Of a stretch of DNA of 64,000 nt, positions 19,414 to 31,729 are shown in pieces. The notes under the pieces are model-generated. The model was not told the DNA's origin. It saw only the letters and a list, made by a program, of their open reading frames with translations, and did not search any database. Origin of the DNA: Schistocerca nitens (taxonomy: Eukaryota > Arthropoda > Insecta > Orthoptera > Acrididae). The stretch's first letter is position 1. Each line of letters opens with the position of its first letter. A program made the position numbers and the translations under genes. The stretch lies in NCBI RefSeq assembly GCF_023898315.1, contig NC_064619.1, positions 348,512,650-348,576,649 on the forward strand, given 5' to 3'.

Positions 19414-21340
19414 ATTATGAACTGTAGATTAAAACTGAAGAAACTGCAAAAAGGTGGGTATTTAAGGAGATGGGACCTGGATAAACTGAAAGAACCAGAG
19501 GTTTTACAGAGTTTCAGAGAGAGCAAAAGGGAACAATTGACAGGAATGGGGGAAAGAAATACAGTAGAAGAAGAATGGGTAGGTTTGAGAGGTGAAGTAG
19601 TGAAGGCAGCAGAGGACCAAGTAGGTAAAAAGACGAGGGCCAGTAGAAATCCTTGGGTAACAGAAGAAATACTGAACTTAATTGATGAAAGGAGAAAATA
19701 TAAAAATGCAGTAAATGAAGCAGGCAAAAAGGAATACAAACATTTCAAAAACGAGATCGACAGGAAGTGCAAGATGGCTAAGCAGGGATGGCTAGAGGAC
19801 AAATGTAAGGATGTAGAGGATTATCTCACGAGGGGTAAGATAGATACTGCCTACAGGAAAATTAAAGAGACCTTTGGAGAAAAGAGAACCACTTGTATGA
19901 ATATCAAGGGCACAGATGGAAACTCAGTTCTAAGCAATGAATGGAAAGCAGAAAGGTAGAGGGAGTATATAGAGGGCCTATACAAGGGCAATGTACTTGA
20001 GGACAAATTTATGGAAATGGGAGAGCATGTAGATGAAGATGAATTGGGAGATACGATACTGCGTGAAGAGTTTGACGGAGCACTGAAAGACCTGAGTCGA
20101 AACAAGGCCCCGGGAGTAGACAACATTACCATTAGAACTACTGATGGCCTTGGGAGATCCAGTCCTGACAAAACTCTACCATCTGGTGAGCAAGATGTAT
20201 GAGACAGGCGAAATACCCTCAGACTTCAAGAAGAATGTAATAATTCCCATCCCAAAGAAAGCAGGTGCTGACAGATGTGCAAATTACCGAACAATCAGTT
20301 CAATAAGTCACGGATGCAAAATACTAACGCGTATTCTCTACAGACGAATGGAAAAACTGGCAGAAGCTGACCTCGGGGAAGATCAGTTGGGATTCCGTAG
20401 AAATATTGGAACACGTGAGGCAATACTGACCCTACGACTTATCTTAGAAGAAAGATTAAGGAAAGGCTAACCTACGTTTCTAGCTTTTGTAGACTTAGAG
20501 AAAGCTTTTGACAATGTTGACTGGAATACTCTCTTTCAAATTCTGAAGGTTGCAGGGGTAAAATACAGGGAGCGAAAGGCTACTGACAATTTGTACAGAA
20601 ACCAGATGGCAGTTATAAGAGTCGAGGGGCACGAAAGGGAAGCAGTGGTTGGGAAGGGAGTGAGACAGGGTTGTAGCCTATCCCCGATGTTATTCAATCT
20701 GTATATTGAGCAACCAGTGAAGGAAACAAAAGAAAAATTCGGAGTAGGTATTAAAATCCATGGAGAAGAAATAAAAACTTTGAGGTTCACCGATGACATT
20801 GTAATTCTCTCAGAGACATCAAAGGAGTTGAAAGAGCAGTTGAACGGAATGCACAGTGTCTTGAAAGGATGATATAAGATGAACATCAACAAAAGCAAAA
20901 CAAGAATAATGGAATGTAGTCGAATTAAATCGGGTGATGCTGAGGGAATTAGATTAGGAAATGAGACACTTAAAGTAGTAAAGGAGTTTTGCTATTTCGG
21001 GAGCAAAATAACTGATGATGGTCGAAGTAGAGAGGATATAAAATTTAGACTGGCAATGGCAAGGAAAGCGTTTCTGAAGAAGAGAAATTTGTTAACATCG
21101 AGTATTGATTTAAGTGTCATGAAGTCGTTTCTGAAAGTATTTGTATGGAGTGTAGCGATGTATGGAAGTGAAACATGGACGATAACTAGTTTGGACAAGA
21201 AGAGAATAGAAGCTTTCGAAAGGTGGTGCTACAGAAGAATGCTGAAGATTAGATGGGTAGATCATATAACTAATGAGGAGGTATTGAATAGGATTGGGGA
21301 GAAGAGAAGTTTGTGGCACAACTTAACTAGAAGAAGGCTG
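19414..21340 (+). pseudogene. Linker and reverse transcriptase of the 18.3-21.3 kb element
   Basis: Continues exactly after the duplicated target sequence with KLKKLQKGGYLRRWDLDKLKE, a helical linker with NPWVTEEI and YKHFKNEIDRKCK, the RT entry LSRNKAPGVDNI near 20,090, a frameshift, then SDFKKNVIIPIPKKAGADRC, LGFRRNIGTREAI, FLAFVDLEKAFDNVDW (first catalytic Asp), GVRQGCSLSPMLFNLYIE and LRFTDDIVILSE (FADD with Ala to Thr, both Asp kept). The thumb shows VKEFCYFGSKITDDGRS and the end MYGSETWTITSLDKK. Stops near 19,956, 20,468 and 20,869 interrupt it. Confidence 0.85.
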
Positions 21341-21432
21341 TATAGTACTATCTTCTCTATTTCTACTGTCAATCACATTCATTAACATACACAAGTATTG
21401 ACTTTCATTCTCGTCTTCTTCCTCTACCACTA

Positions 21433-21657
21433 AGTGAGGTGGCGTATTTGTTAGGACACTGCATTTATGTTGAGGAGGACGACGGTTCAAACCCGCTTTC
21501 GGTCATCCAGATTTAGGTTTACCATAGTTTCCCTAAATACTCGCGGCAAAAGCCGCGACGGTTCCTTCCCTATCATTGACATAATTCCATCTTCTGCTCC
21601 ATCTCTGATGACATCGATGTCGATGGGATGTTAAACGTAATCATCCTTCCTTCCTTC
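21433..21657 (+). mobile_element. tRNA-headed SINE, GAGGTGGCGCAG type (type C), diverged
   Basis: The head GTGAGGTGGCG...TTAGGACACTG and B box GACGGTTCAAACCC, body ATCCAGATTTAGGTTTACC, and a distinct 3' end GATGTCGATGGGATGTTAAACG and CCTTCC repeats. It is a subtype of the SINEs at 28.4 and 60.1 kb with a different tail. Confidence 0.8.
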
Positions 21658-21721
21658 GTCTACTAGAATGCTCAGAGACTCTGTAACCATCCTCTCCAGA
21701 CTTAAGATAAACTAGTCTCTG

Positions 21722-21903
21722 ACGGCCAGAAGTAAAGCTGTGAGGAGGGGGCGTGAGTCGCGCTTGGGTAGCTCAGTTGGTAGAGCACTTGCCGCCAAAG
21801 GCGAAGGTCCCGAGTCCAAGTCTAGATCCGGCACACAGTTTTAATCTGCCAGGAAGTTTCATATCAGCGCACACTCCGCTGCAGAGTGAAAATCTCATTC
21901 TGT
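21722..21903 (+). mobile_element. tRNA-headed SINE, GGGTAGCTCAG type (type D)
   Basis: The head GGGTAGCTCAGTTGGTAGAGC (A box) and AGGTCCCGAGTCCAAGTC (decayed B box) is followed by GGCACACAGTTTTAATCTGCC, GAAGTTTCATATCAGCGCAC and the 3' end GCAGAGTGAAAATCTCATTC. Longer upstream part than in the copy at 7.2 kb. The start is approximate. Confidence 0.85.
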
Positions 21904-22312
21904 AAACTGATCTCTTGTCCCTCTATGCACACTCTAGCGCATGAACAGGAAAAGTCTAAAATCGTATCTTATTCTTATAGAAAACCTATCACTGCCTCCA
22001 CTATCAGTAACGGGACGATGCTGAATATACAGGTGAATGAATCTTTTGACAATTTCCGTGTCTGTCGCTTCACATCGACACTACTGTTTTGCATTGCACC
22101 TTTGATTTTCGTTTTTTCAGTGGGAGTGTAGGCAAAGTCCCTTTTTTCTTTTTCTTTCTTTTTTCTTTCAAACTTTGTTAAATATGTCTTCCCTCAGGAT
22201 TGAAGCTTGGCTCCCAAAACCAAGAAAATTGGAAAACTAAAACAGTCGTCATTTATGTTACAAGTGAACTCATAATTATACTAACATTTACATTTTCCTC
22301 TAATAACGTTTC

Positions 22313-22513
22313 GCCAGCCGTTGTGGCCGAGCGGTTCTACGCGCTTCCGTCCGGAACCGCACGACTGCTACGGTCGCAGGTTCGAATCCTGCCTTGGGCA
22401 TGGATGTGGTTGGTGTCCTTCAGTTAGTTAGGTTTAAGTGGTTCTAAGTTCTAGGAGACTGATGACCTCAGATGTTAAGTCCCATAGTGCTCAGAGCCAT
22501 TTGAACCATATTT
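22313..22513 (+). mobile_element. SINE type A
   Basis: GCCAGCCGTTGTGGCCGAGCGG head with B box GGTTCGAATCC and the shared tail ending GAGCCATTTGAACCAT. Target-site duplication TAATAACGTTTC at 22,301-22,312 and 22,514-22,525. Confidence 0.92.
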
Positions 22514-22525
22514 TAATAACGTTTC

Positions 22526-23799
22526 TCTTACGTCGAAATAAAAACTTATGACGTACTCTATGGGGTCTTGCTTGGTATTTTCTGTCTATTACGTCCCTCT
22601 CTAGTCACGATACACGATCTACATTTCGTCTTCTTTGCTTTGATCTCTTTCTCTTACTCCTTAGTGGACTGTGGAACACTCCTATAGTCTCCCTGCTGAT
22701 GTGCTCTGTCACAAAAATTTCTACCATTGTAATTGTTCCTGTCCCCTTGTGCACGGTTCCTATTTTGACGTCGTTATTCCATTGTACTTTCTGGTCTGGT
22801 GGTTGTTCCTCTCCACGAATCACTTGGAGCACGTATGAACCTCACCTTTTGGTGTTCAGTTTATCCCATGCCTTATGCGCTCATAACCCTCGCAATAATT
22901 GTTGAAAACCTTTTACGTCATTCATTGTTCTTCATGCAAATAGCAGTATCTCTTTCCAGAAGAGGTGGCAATTTCCAATGCAAATTCCTATGAACTCGGA
23001 AAGCTCACAGACCGCATCGCGATACTGATGCGCCTTAACCAATGCCTTGAAGTGATCTCACTTCCACGAAGAATTCTCAGATAATTCTCCTTAATGTTTA
23101 GTTTTTCTGTCTCTCTCGCATGTCCTTCGGCCAAAATTGCGTCCACACATCGGATGTGATTAATAACAAATTCCGTCGATGGAACGCTTCACATTGTGAT
23201 TTTCACTTTGTGTCTAATTTTTCATCTAGTTCGTCGTTTTGTGCATCTACTTTCTTTAAATTAATGCAAACAAATCGTGGTGTTAGCCTTTATCTGTACT
23301 GGTCATTCTACTCCCTTGAATCTCTACAGTTGTTTCTTTCTCTGAAAATAGTTCTAACACAAACATCCCGCTCTTTGCGTGCCAGACTCGAGAGGCGTGG
23401 CAGCACTTGCTCTCTCGTCTCGCCCTGGAATGCAGCTGACTGCACTGGATTCCCTCCCTGTTGTTCCGCTCTTCCTCCTCCTACGTTGGGTTCAGCGGTC
23501 GTTCTAATCCCCTGCTCGCCTTCAATGCTAGTGTCCTGACCGGCCGCCAGCTACATGTTCATGTTGTTGCAGTTTACCTACCACGCTCGTGCTAACAGTA
23601 ACCCAATGGAGTCTGCCGATTTATTTACATTAACCAATGTATAACCGAAAAGGTACTATTCCTATGACAACAGATGAACAGATTAATCAATCACTGACGT
23701 AAACACAGTAGACAAAACAACTTTTAAAGAATCACAGATATTCAATTCATTAATAATTAGAGTAATTAACGCACACCACAATAAGTATGTGACTTCTTT
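22526..23799. other. Possible decayed gag-like region on the minus strand
   Basis: No intact gene. On the minus strand I can piece together low-complexity, charged stretches (an LKKVDAQNDELDEKLD-like coiled-coil heptad region near 23,260-23,200 and an open Arg/Lys-rich stretch at 22,832-22,605) that resemble the N-terminal coiled coil and basic tail of the gag genes at 26.6 and 47-50 kb. Frames change often. This is a weak call and the region may simply be anonymous. Confidence 0.25.
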
Positions 23800-24420
23800 A
23801 CAGAGCGTGAGAGGGGGCACGCCACTGTCTCACTTTAGTAACACTGTCAGTCAGATTAGCAAACATATCTCTGGTCATGATATGTTTCCCAGTACTATAT
23901 TAGATATGTTGGCTTATGACTTTTTACGTGAGGAAATTGTGGGTATATTGTTTTTATGACTGCATGTGTTTCCTGCAGGGGCCATAATGGAGCGAAGGAG
24001 AACCAGGAAAGAGAGATGGATTGATGCCATAAACTGCGAGTGTAGCGACCAGGCTGTGCAGGTGATTCTGGGAAGCAGCACTCAGTGGATCGTACCTGCA
24101 GACGTACGTCTGGCCGTCGCACATTCCCCCTTCCGGTTAGGGTTGGACAGGAGAGTGCCGGTTCGCAAACAAATTACCTGGGCCAGGCAGCAGTCCATCG
24201 CGAGGCTGCTGCTTGCCGGAAAGTGGGTGGAGGAAGCTATTTACGAGACACTGCTCTAAACTGAGCCTCTGTGGATACGGTGGCAATGTCACAAAAGTCC
24301 GTGCATTATCATGTTAGAAGCTGGAATTATTCGATGAGCGTCTGGTGCACGTGTATAGTGGAGGCAAGAGTATAAATACTCTGACACCAGGGAGCCGCAA
24401 GGTTTTCTTAGCGAGCGGCA
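23800..24420 (+). repeat. Unclassified dispersed repeat X, copy 1
   Basis: Matches 41,805-42,300 in the same orientation. Shared blocks include TTCTGGGAAGCAGCACTCAG followed by TGGATCGTACCT, GCAGTCCATCGCGA and GAGGAAGC near the end. It contains an open frame of 97 codons (23,966-24,259) that is not kept in the second copy, so I do not call a gene. A TATAAATA-like box at 24,370-24,378 could be a promoter if this is an LTR, which is unproven. Confidence 0.7.
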
Positions 24421-24748
24421 TAAAACATCTATATTTCATAGGTACGAATCTCTAATATGCATAACAATCTTCTTTCCTGAATTGGAGTGGTGCGCTTGAC
24501 AAGATTAGATGTCTCTGTAAATGAGGGATTGTGGTCCCGTCTAGGTAATTTCTTTTGTTTTTTGACCAAACATGGCCCTGCATACCTTGAGGACAACTCC
24601 CGAGTCTAAAATCTACTTTTTACAGACATGAGATATTTGGAGTCTCTGATTGGCTCCCTTCAGTATATGTAAGTGGAGGCATGCTCCCCCTCGTGAGAGC
24701 CCTGGTGCTGTGTCTGTATTGGCTACCAGGATAACAGAGCTGTCAAGA

Positions 24749-24956
24749 TGGCTCAAATGGTTCAAATGGTTCTGAGCACTATTGTACTTAACGTCGTAGG
24801 TCATCAGTCCCCTAGAACTTAGAACTACTTAAACCTAACTAACCTAAGGACATCATTCACATCCATGCCCGAGGCAGCATTCGAACCTGCGACCGGAGCG
24901 GACACGCAATTCCAGACTGAAGCGCCTAGACCGCACTGCCACACTAGCCGGCCGAA
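24749..24956 (-). mobile_element. SINE type A
   Basis: Reverse-oriented copy: starts with the GGTTCAAATGG tail duplication and ends with GCCGGC. The B box survives as GGTTCGAATGC. Target-site duplication CTGTCAAGA at 24,740-24,748 and 24,957-24,965. Confidence 0.9.
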
Positions 24957-24965
24957 CTGTCAAGA

Positions 24966-26367
24966 GGGAGATTGAATGAATAGAGGGTCAATCGACTGGT
25001 TTGTGTAATGTGGGGGCAGTATCGTTTTTGTTCATTCGGCTCTCATATCAAGGCTTGATGGAAATTTGCAGTGTTTCTTTGCTTTCTCCATCTTCTGTTC
25101 CTCCCCTGGTTGAGAACTTCAGGTCTCTGGAAGAGATTTGTAGTCTACATCTTGTAGTGTACTAAGAGCCAGTGGCAGTTTCCAACTGCACCGACAATGG
25201 AACTGCATATAATCTTCGACATATCAGGTGTCAAGAGGTGAACTTTTTCGTCATGAGTTGGCCATCTGACGTTTGAAATGCGAGCACCACCGTCGTGGTT
25301 GTGAGTCAAACTGCTCTACCCAGACGAGTGAATGGGTGCACCCGCTATGAAGTCTGCCTGATAGGGAAGTGCCTCGCGTTCTGTTAACCAGAACGCCAGA
25401 CCACGTAGTTTGCAAATTTTTATGGACGCGTCAGAACATTACAATTGCTGCATCTTGCCGCTCCTGGCCCACAGAGAGCCGTTTCCTGCTGCCGCCTGAA
25501 TTAAGGGAAAGGGGTATAGTATTGCAGCGAAAGCGTTGGGTTGTGAAATGATAGTCTCGGCTCCCTGTTCCCAGGTGAACCTTAGTTTGAGGTGTAATTG
25601 GTCATAGTTGATCCCATCGAATAGAGCTAGGCCCCACAGTGGATTCAAGTCAACAAAGTCAGATTCCGTTGTAAAAGGTATTGGTTCAGGGGAGAAGTTG
25701 TGTAGCTTCCACTCCGATGTCTGCTTTGACAGTTAAACACTATTTCTTTTCTGATATGTGTTCGTCATTTTTGTGTAAGATTTCTCAGTTAGTTGTAGTT
25801 ACAAAAGGATTAGTAAACTTATTATTTTGTAAACTTAAATACGCTTTTGTTCTCATTCATACTGCCTCAAGTATTCAGCGTTTTTTTATTATGGTAGTAA
25901 ATGAGTACACCAGCAATTTAAGTTTCGAAGTTAATTAATATGAGTTCTGAAACTAACCTTAGGCATAGGCAACGAAAGTGTCATTAGTAAATTCTCTAAT
26001 TCATATGTATATATTTAAAGATGTAGCTCACGATTTGAAGGTTATTGAGAAGATAATACATTCGTTTACGTAAAGATAATAACATTTAGCATCACTCAGA
26101 CATATATCTATAATTAAAGCAAGCGACAGTTTGCACTTGGCGTCCATCGACTAGGATCTCTATTCATGGGACTTCTGCGAGGTAGTTAGTGCGCTATCTT
26201 GCGTAACAAGCACGTGTTTTCCTTTTTTTCAAAGGGAGACTATGGTGCATAGAGAACATTTATACTTGGGTTTGATGCTATGCATTGTATCTCAGCAATT
26301 TGTAGTATGCTGCAGTCGTTTTATTTTAGAGTATGTATTGTATGTCACATACTTTTTTGTTTTGTTT
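24966..26367. other. No recognisable gene
   Basis: I see no family-level coding signal on either strand and no obvious repeat unit. Open frames are short and lack composition typical of genes. Confidence 0.4.
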
Positions 26368-26567
26368 GCCGGCCGCGGTGGTCCAGCGGTTCTAGCGCTG
26401 CAGTCCGGAACCGCCGGACTGCTACGGTCGCAGGTTCGAATCCTGCCTCGGACATGGGTGTGTGTGATGTCCTTAGGTTGGTTAGGTTTAAGTAGTTCTA
26501 AGTTCTAGGGGACTTATGACCTAAGATGTTGAGTCCCATAGTGCTCAGAGCCATTTCAACCATTTTT
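26368..26567 (+). mobile_element. SINE type A
   Basis: GCCGGCCGCGGTGGTCCAGCGG head, B box GGTTCGAATCC, tail TTCTAGGGGACTTATGACC and GAGCCATTTCAACC. I could not find a clear target-site duplication. It lies directly upstream of the gag relic. Confidence 0.88.
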
Positions 26568-26576
26568 TCCGAAATG

Positions 26577-28960
26577 GAAGACGAGCCGGACATTGATGTA
26601 GACCAAAATAGAAAGGCAGAAGGTCATTTAAATCACTCTGCAAACCGGGTACAATTGTGAGACGCAGAATACTCCGATGATGGTTCTGTTTACTCGAGAA
26701 ATTTAAGTAAAAGCGATGCTGAGGTGGCAGGCCATGAAGGTTCTGTAAATACGGGAAGAGGTACACTCAGGGAAATAACAGTCCCATTTCGTAGCCTTGG
26801 CGCCATAGACCAGCAGAGTCTCGTGCGTCTAGTCCTCAGTACGTTACTGGAAGTACGCAATTAGAATAGATCATTAAATTTACGCAAGATGCAGAGAAGA
26901 GACAACGACAGGAAGAAGACCAAAGACAGGAGATCCTGATTAATAAAACTATGGAAATTCAGAAGTGATAAGACAAAGAGGAAAAAAGACAGGACGAAGT
27001 AATGAAAGGAATTGAGGAAATTCAAAGGAGGCCTGATGAGTTTGTCAAAAGCGTAAATCAGGTCGGGAATGAGATTAAGCTTGTAAAGGCAGAGATTGAA
27101 GACATTAGCAAAAGGGCAGATGAGACGCGAGAAGTAGCGGTAGAGTCCAGACGTGAGGCTAAGACTGTGGGATTAGTAGCACGAGATACGCTGGAAAATA
27201 CCTAAATTGCGCGAGATCACTCAGCGCTAGCAAAGGTCGAAGAGAGCGTAACCAAGAAGGTTATTTCTGCTCTCAAAAAACTTTGACAGAGTGTAGCTGA
27301 AAAGACACAGGAAGAAATGATAGAAGTCAATGACGAGCAAAGACGTCTCACTACTCAGCAGAATGATTTGGCGGATGAGATGAGACAAATGTGCGAGATG
27401 GCTGTGTAGAAATTCAGCCACAAGCAACAGCACGTTTCCGTGAGTTCGTTGGTCAGAAGGAATGTCAAAGACAAAATTTTTCAACCCAACCTGGAGCTAC
27501 ATGCCACGGCACGGCAGATATACAGCAGAAGTGCCAGCTTAACGGGTTACGACGTTCGGCCGAGCGCGCGCTGTCAGTGGCGCGTAGCGCACAAAATAAC
27601 GAGCCGGACCACAACTGCGCGAAACTCAGACGTACGGAAACATTACTGAATGACTCGGATGACACGCAATGAGGACTCAATAGCATTCATGGATCCGTTA
27701 CATGAAATCTTGGGTGCACGCTTGCCAGAATTTACTGAAATTCCAGGGACCCAGAATCATGACTATTTCGACTTACAAGAGTTTCTCTCAATTCAAAATT
27801 TTCGAGTTTACGAAGAGAACCACATTTCATTAAACCCCACGTCACGGCTAGCTCAGTATGATAAGGCTTTTCCTGAGCCATCGCCACAGGTATAGAAATT
27901 GGAATTATCTGTGGATACCTGGAAGGTTCAATAGCAGAGCACATGTGTAGCGTTGCAACAAACTCTCGCAGCTACGCCGAATTCATAGAAGCTTTCCTAA
28001 AGACCTACTGGTCACAAGACAACCAACAAAGGATTAAGCAGGAGATTATGTAAGGGAAGGACTACGAAGCATCGGGGTGCCGCAGTCCGGTAAAGTTTCT
28101 CGAGACACTTGTCAACAACAATTGTTACTAGGACCAGTCATTTAGTAATAAGCAGATAATGCGACATTGCTACATAAACCTGCCATTGAGGTACCAGGAG
28201 ATGCTCATTGGCAAATGCAATGAGACAACAGAATCGTTCTAAAGCTCTCTAAGAGAGTCACACTTTATCAAGGAAGCACAAAAAGCGTAGGAGCCAATGA
28301 TACATAATGAACGAAATTCGCAATGTACATATGGAGAAATTAATGACGGGAATTATACAAATGGAAAAACGGTAACAAGAATTCAGTATAACCGAGCGAG
28401 GTGGCGCAGTGGTTAGACACTTGACTCGCGTTCGGGAGGACGACGGTTCAATCCCGAGTCCGGCCATTCTGATTTAGGTTTTCCGTGATTTCCCTAAATC
28501 GCTCCAGGCAAACTCCGGGATGGTTCCTTTCAAAGGGCACGGTCGACTTCCTTCCCCGTCCTTCCCTAATCCGATGAGACCGATGACTTCGGCGTCTGGT
28601 CTCCTTCCCCTCCCCCTCCCAAAAAAAAAGAAAAGAAATCAGTATCAAGACCAAAGATTTAATAATAAGCCTCAGGGAAACAAGAAATCATTATCAAGAA
28701 CAAGGATGTAGTAATGAGCCTATGGGAACGATGGAACCAGACGGGGTCTTATAGCGGTCACTTTCACGAAAAAAAAACTTCAACAGGAGGGAGATGCAAA
28801 ATACTACTAACACTTCTTGAAAATAGTCTGGAACTCAGGGCAAACAAGGACTAATGGAGGGATTGGTAGGAGAAGTCTGCAACCTGATCACCAGAATGTC
28901 GTAATGGAAACCAGACCAACTAAAGCGTGCTCAGATATGCAAACATTGCCTAGAAGTAGC
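26577..28960 (+). pseudogene. Decayed retrotransposon gag related to the 47-50 kb gag
   Basis: Gag proteins build the particle in which an LTR element replicates. The reading starts MEDEPDIDVDQN near 26,586 and runs through a long charged coiled coil (RQRQEEDQRQEIL, VMKGIEEIQRRPDEFVKSVN, VKAEIEDISKRADETREVA) into a capsid-like region near 27,750-28,260: DYFDLQEFLSIQNF, GYLEGSIAEHMCSVA, AFLKTYWSQDNQQRIKQEIM, FLETLVNNN, INLPLRYQEMLIGKCN. The GYLE, YWSQ and (K)LP blocks line up with GYLENEPAVRMRSV, AYWSQATQDRVK and IKLPEHLR in the gag at 47.3-49.6 kb. A SINE splits the Asn/Gln-rich tail, which resumes with NQYQDQRFNNKPQGNKK. Many stops. Confidence 0.75.
28391..28634 (+). mobile_element. SINE type C inside the gag relic
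   Basis: ACCGAGCGAGGTGGCGCAG head, B box GACGGTTCAATCC, body GATTTAGGTTTTCCGTGATT, CCGATGAGACCGATGAC and GTCTGGTCTCC with an A-rich end. The target sequence is repeated imperfectly on both sides (GAATTCAGTAT and GAAATCAGTAT). Confidence 0.9.
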
Positions 28961-31729
28961 GTCTTTGATTGGTAAACACATTGTCTTCAGTCATGGGCTC
29001 GAATCCAGACACTGGTTAAATTTTGAGTAATAATCAACATTGACAGCCAGAAAACTTTGTACTGCTCCCCGATGGTGGTGTGTCTGCTAAATTGTATTTA
29101 CTGCGCTAGCCAACAACGCGTGCTAAAGCGACTACTATCTGTCAGTGTGTCAAACCTGGGTGGGACGGCACTGATACACAGAGATGACAAGGGCATTAAA
29201 ACGCGTAGTGACACCATAAAATTCCGCAACGCCGTGTACTATATCAGCTATCAGCAAGTAGTTGTGAGGATGGAAAGTTTAACCAAATGCTTACCACTCG
29301 CACAATTGCTACCGCCGAAGATGCAACTGGACCACGACTAGTACAGACGGATTCTGGTTTTATCGGTTAGTGTTAGCTCCCGATTGAAAATTTTATCTAA
29401 CGCATCTGACTATCACAAGATTTTACAGGTTCGATCAGCAAGCTAACTCCAAAAGTAATCTACTAATCGATGGAATCAAGCAGAAACTACAAGTCTGATT
29501 AGAATGCGCTACTTGAGTCAATTACACCCAACTCACTGCGATGTGCCACACTTCACAGCAAAGTGATCGGAAGCCTCGCTTACGTAACCCAACACTCCAA
29601 CGCTAATACCTTCGATTTATCTTATCTTTTTCCCAGGTTGAAAACTATCCAACGTGGAGTTTAAGCGTTCCTTTTAATAGAACCCTACTGAAGCAATCAA
29701 TCTAGACTGGGAGCTTTCTTAGCCACCAGTTTCAGTTAGTTTAATTTTCTTAAGAGCACGCCAGCGATGTAATTTTACGTGTTGACTGAGCGTTGCTAGT
29801 CATAGTTTATTAATCCTATACAGTCACTGCACTACAGCTCTATTCTTGCTTATTTCTTTAACGAACACACACAATGGATAATGCTATTTACTCTATATCA
29901 ATTATAATGGTTTATGCTACAACCTTCATAGTTTATTAATTCCCCATTACTTAACTTTTCCACTTATTATCACAAAAAATTCTTTCATATACCTTAAGCC
30001 GAACTTTACGTAATTATCGTAACAAACTCTCAGTGTGACTTATCTTTCACTTTAATATTCTTTGTCCTGCTTGTACTTTACCGTTTTGATTCACTGTGTA
30101 ATGTTTAACCTTTTTACTTTTTGAGATTCAAAGATTCTATTATCGTATTTTCAAGCTATGTTGTATGTGGAGAAATCATAACACGAGACACCAATTTTTC
30201 CTTTATCATGCACAGGGCTTGAACATAATTTTATTTAGCCATTTTCTTAATTTTCAATGTCTCCACTAAGTTTCGTCAGGCGTGAGTGCTGGTGGTAAAC
30301 TACTTCCCTACTAAACGGAAGCTGGTAAAAAAAAAGAAACAAAAAACCTAAGCGTCACCGCCACTTTAAAGTATCATTAATACTCAATCAAATCAAAGCA
30401 AATCTATTCCTCTTCAGGCGTTGACATACGCGGACCCTCTATACCAAATTTAAAACACACAGCACTCACAATTTCAAAGAGACAATTAGCGTGCCCCACT
30501 CAGTTAATAGGTCTTGGTTCTATCAGTTTCGTCGGATAGAAAACTACTATTACACCAATTCGCGCGTGTCACAAAGTATCTGACACAGATTGGTTCTCCC
30601 GTTTACATTAATCAAACTGGGACTTCCGTTCTCACAATAATTACACAACCACAGGCCGCACTTCAATTTGAGAGTTCTTTCAGCCGGGGATTCTATTACC
30701 TTAGGACTTCCCCACAATTACAACCAATACAGTCACACACTCACGCCAAAGCTTTAGTAAATCCTTAGTACAGAAGCGGCAACGGCACATGTGCCTTTGT
30801 GCTTACCGTTATTAAACCAATCACTCACAAAGTCTTCACGTGAAGGCGATACCAAATACACACAATCAGGACTGAAAAGAACCTCACCTTAGCAGAGATA
30901 CGGAACGCCCGCCTGACTGCGAGTAACTCCAAGGTTAGCTCCACCAAACTTTACATTATCACTAATCACATGAAAACGCGAGAAAATCAAATCTCTTAGA
31001 GTGTCTCACAACGAGTTACCCTTATAAAGCAAACTCCAAATATCATCGCACATCCCACTACCGATTGCGAACAATACACCTCGCGCAATAATTACATATA
31101 ATTACATACAGACCATAACCCCATCACGAGTACATCTAATAACTTTAGAAGCCCAAATCCTACGTTAAATCACTCGAGTGCCAACTCCAAATAGCCTTAC
31201 ATTTCCCGAGTGTCACGAGCTGACTGACGTTACCCCGTGACCTCAATGGTAACTAACTCCCCGATGTCTCAAATGTAACTATCTACACGAGATCTCAACG
31301 GTAACTTCTCTTGAAACAGGGGACAAAACCAAGAACCAGAAATTTTGAACAAACAAACATCTCACGTTAATTGTCTCTTTTTCACAACTTTCATTGTTAG
31401 ATGCTTTCGTTCCTCTCCAACAGCGGCCAGCTGCGCATCAGTCGATACCTTTGCCGCGCGCCACGCTGCTGCTGTCGTCGCGGTTGTGTCACATTTCTGG
31501 CCGCGACAGGCTCCGCTGCATATCCTCTTTCTACAACATAATTTTGACAACATTTTCAGAAACAAATACAAATAAAATTAACAACCCCTTATTTTCTTAT
31601 ATACATCGAAATAGACACTTTGATAAGTAGTTGAGGCGACTTATGTACGTAATGCCACATACGTATACCACTCACACTACTTTTCAATTTTGGGGCATTA
31701 CAACTCCTGGCATAAGAAGTCAGCCTAAT
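28961..31729. other. Long anonymous stretch
   Basis: About 2.8 kb without recognised coding sequence, SINE or tandem repeat. It is AT-rich in the middle (29.6-30.2 kb). It may be the non-coding remainder of the LTR element whose gag lies upstream, but I see no LTR copy or polymerase motif. Confidence 0.35.

Larger units (their letters stand above)
18310..21340 (+). mobile_element. Non-LTR retrotransposon split by a hairpin insertion
   Basis: A plus-strand element of the family whose endonuclease starts RIAAWNVRSLNRAGRLENL. The endonuclease lies at 18,310-19,039, then a 352-bp insertion with target-site duplication, then linker and RT at 19,414-21,340. The 3' end is truncated within the C-terminal LTRRR block. 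It has the same family signature as the deleted copy at 31.7-33.7 kb. It is moderately decayed: several stops, one clear frameshift near 20,130. Confidence 0.85.

Noticed and set aside
23120-23539. 139-codon plus-strand frame
   Set aside because: Ser/Cys/Leu-rich composition typical of a reverse reading of a charged coding relic; no motif.
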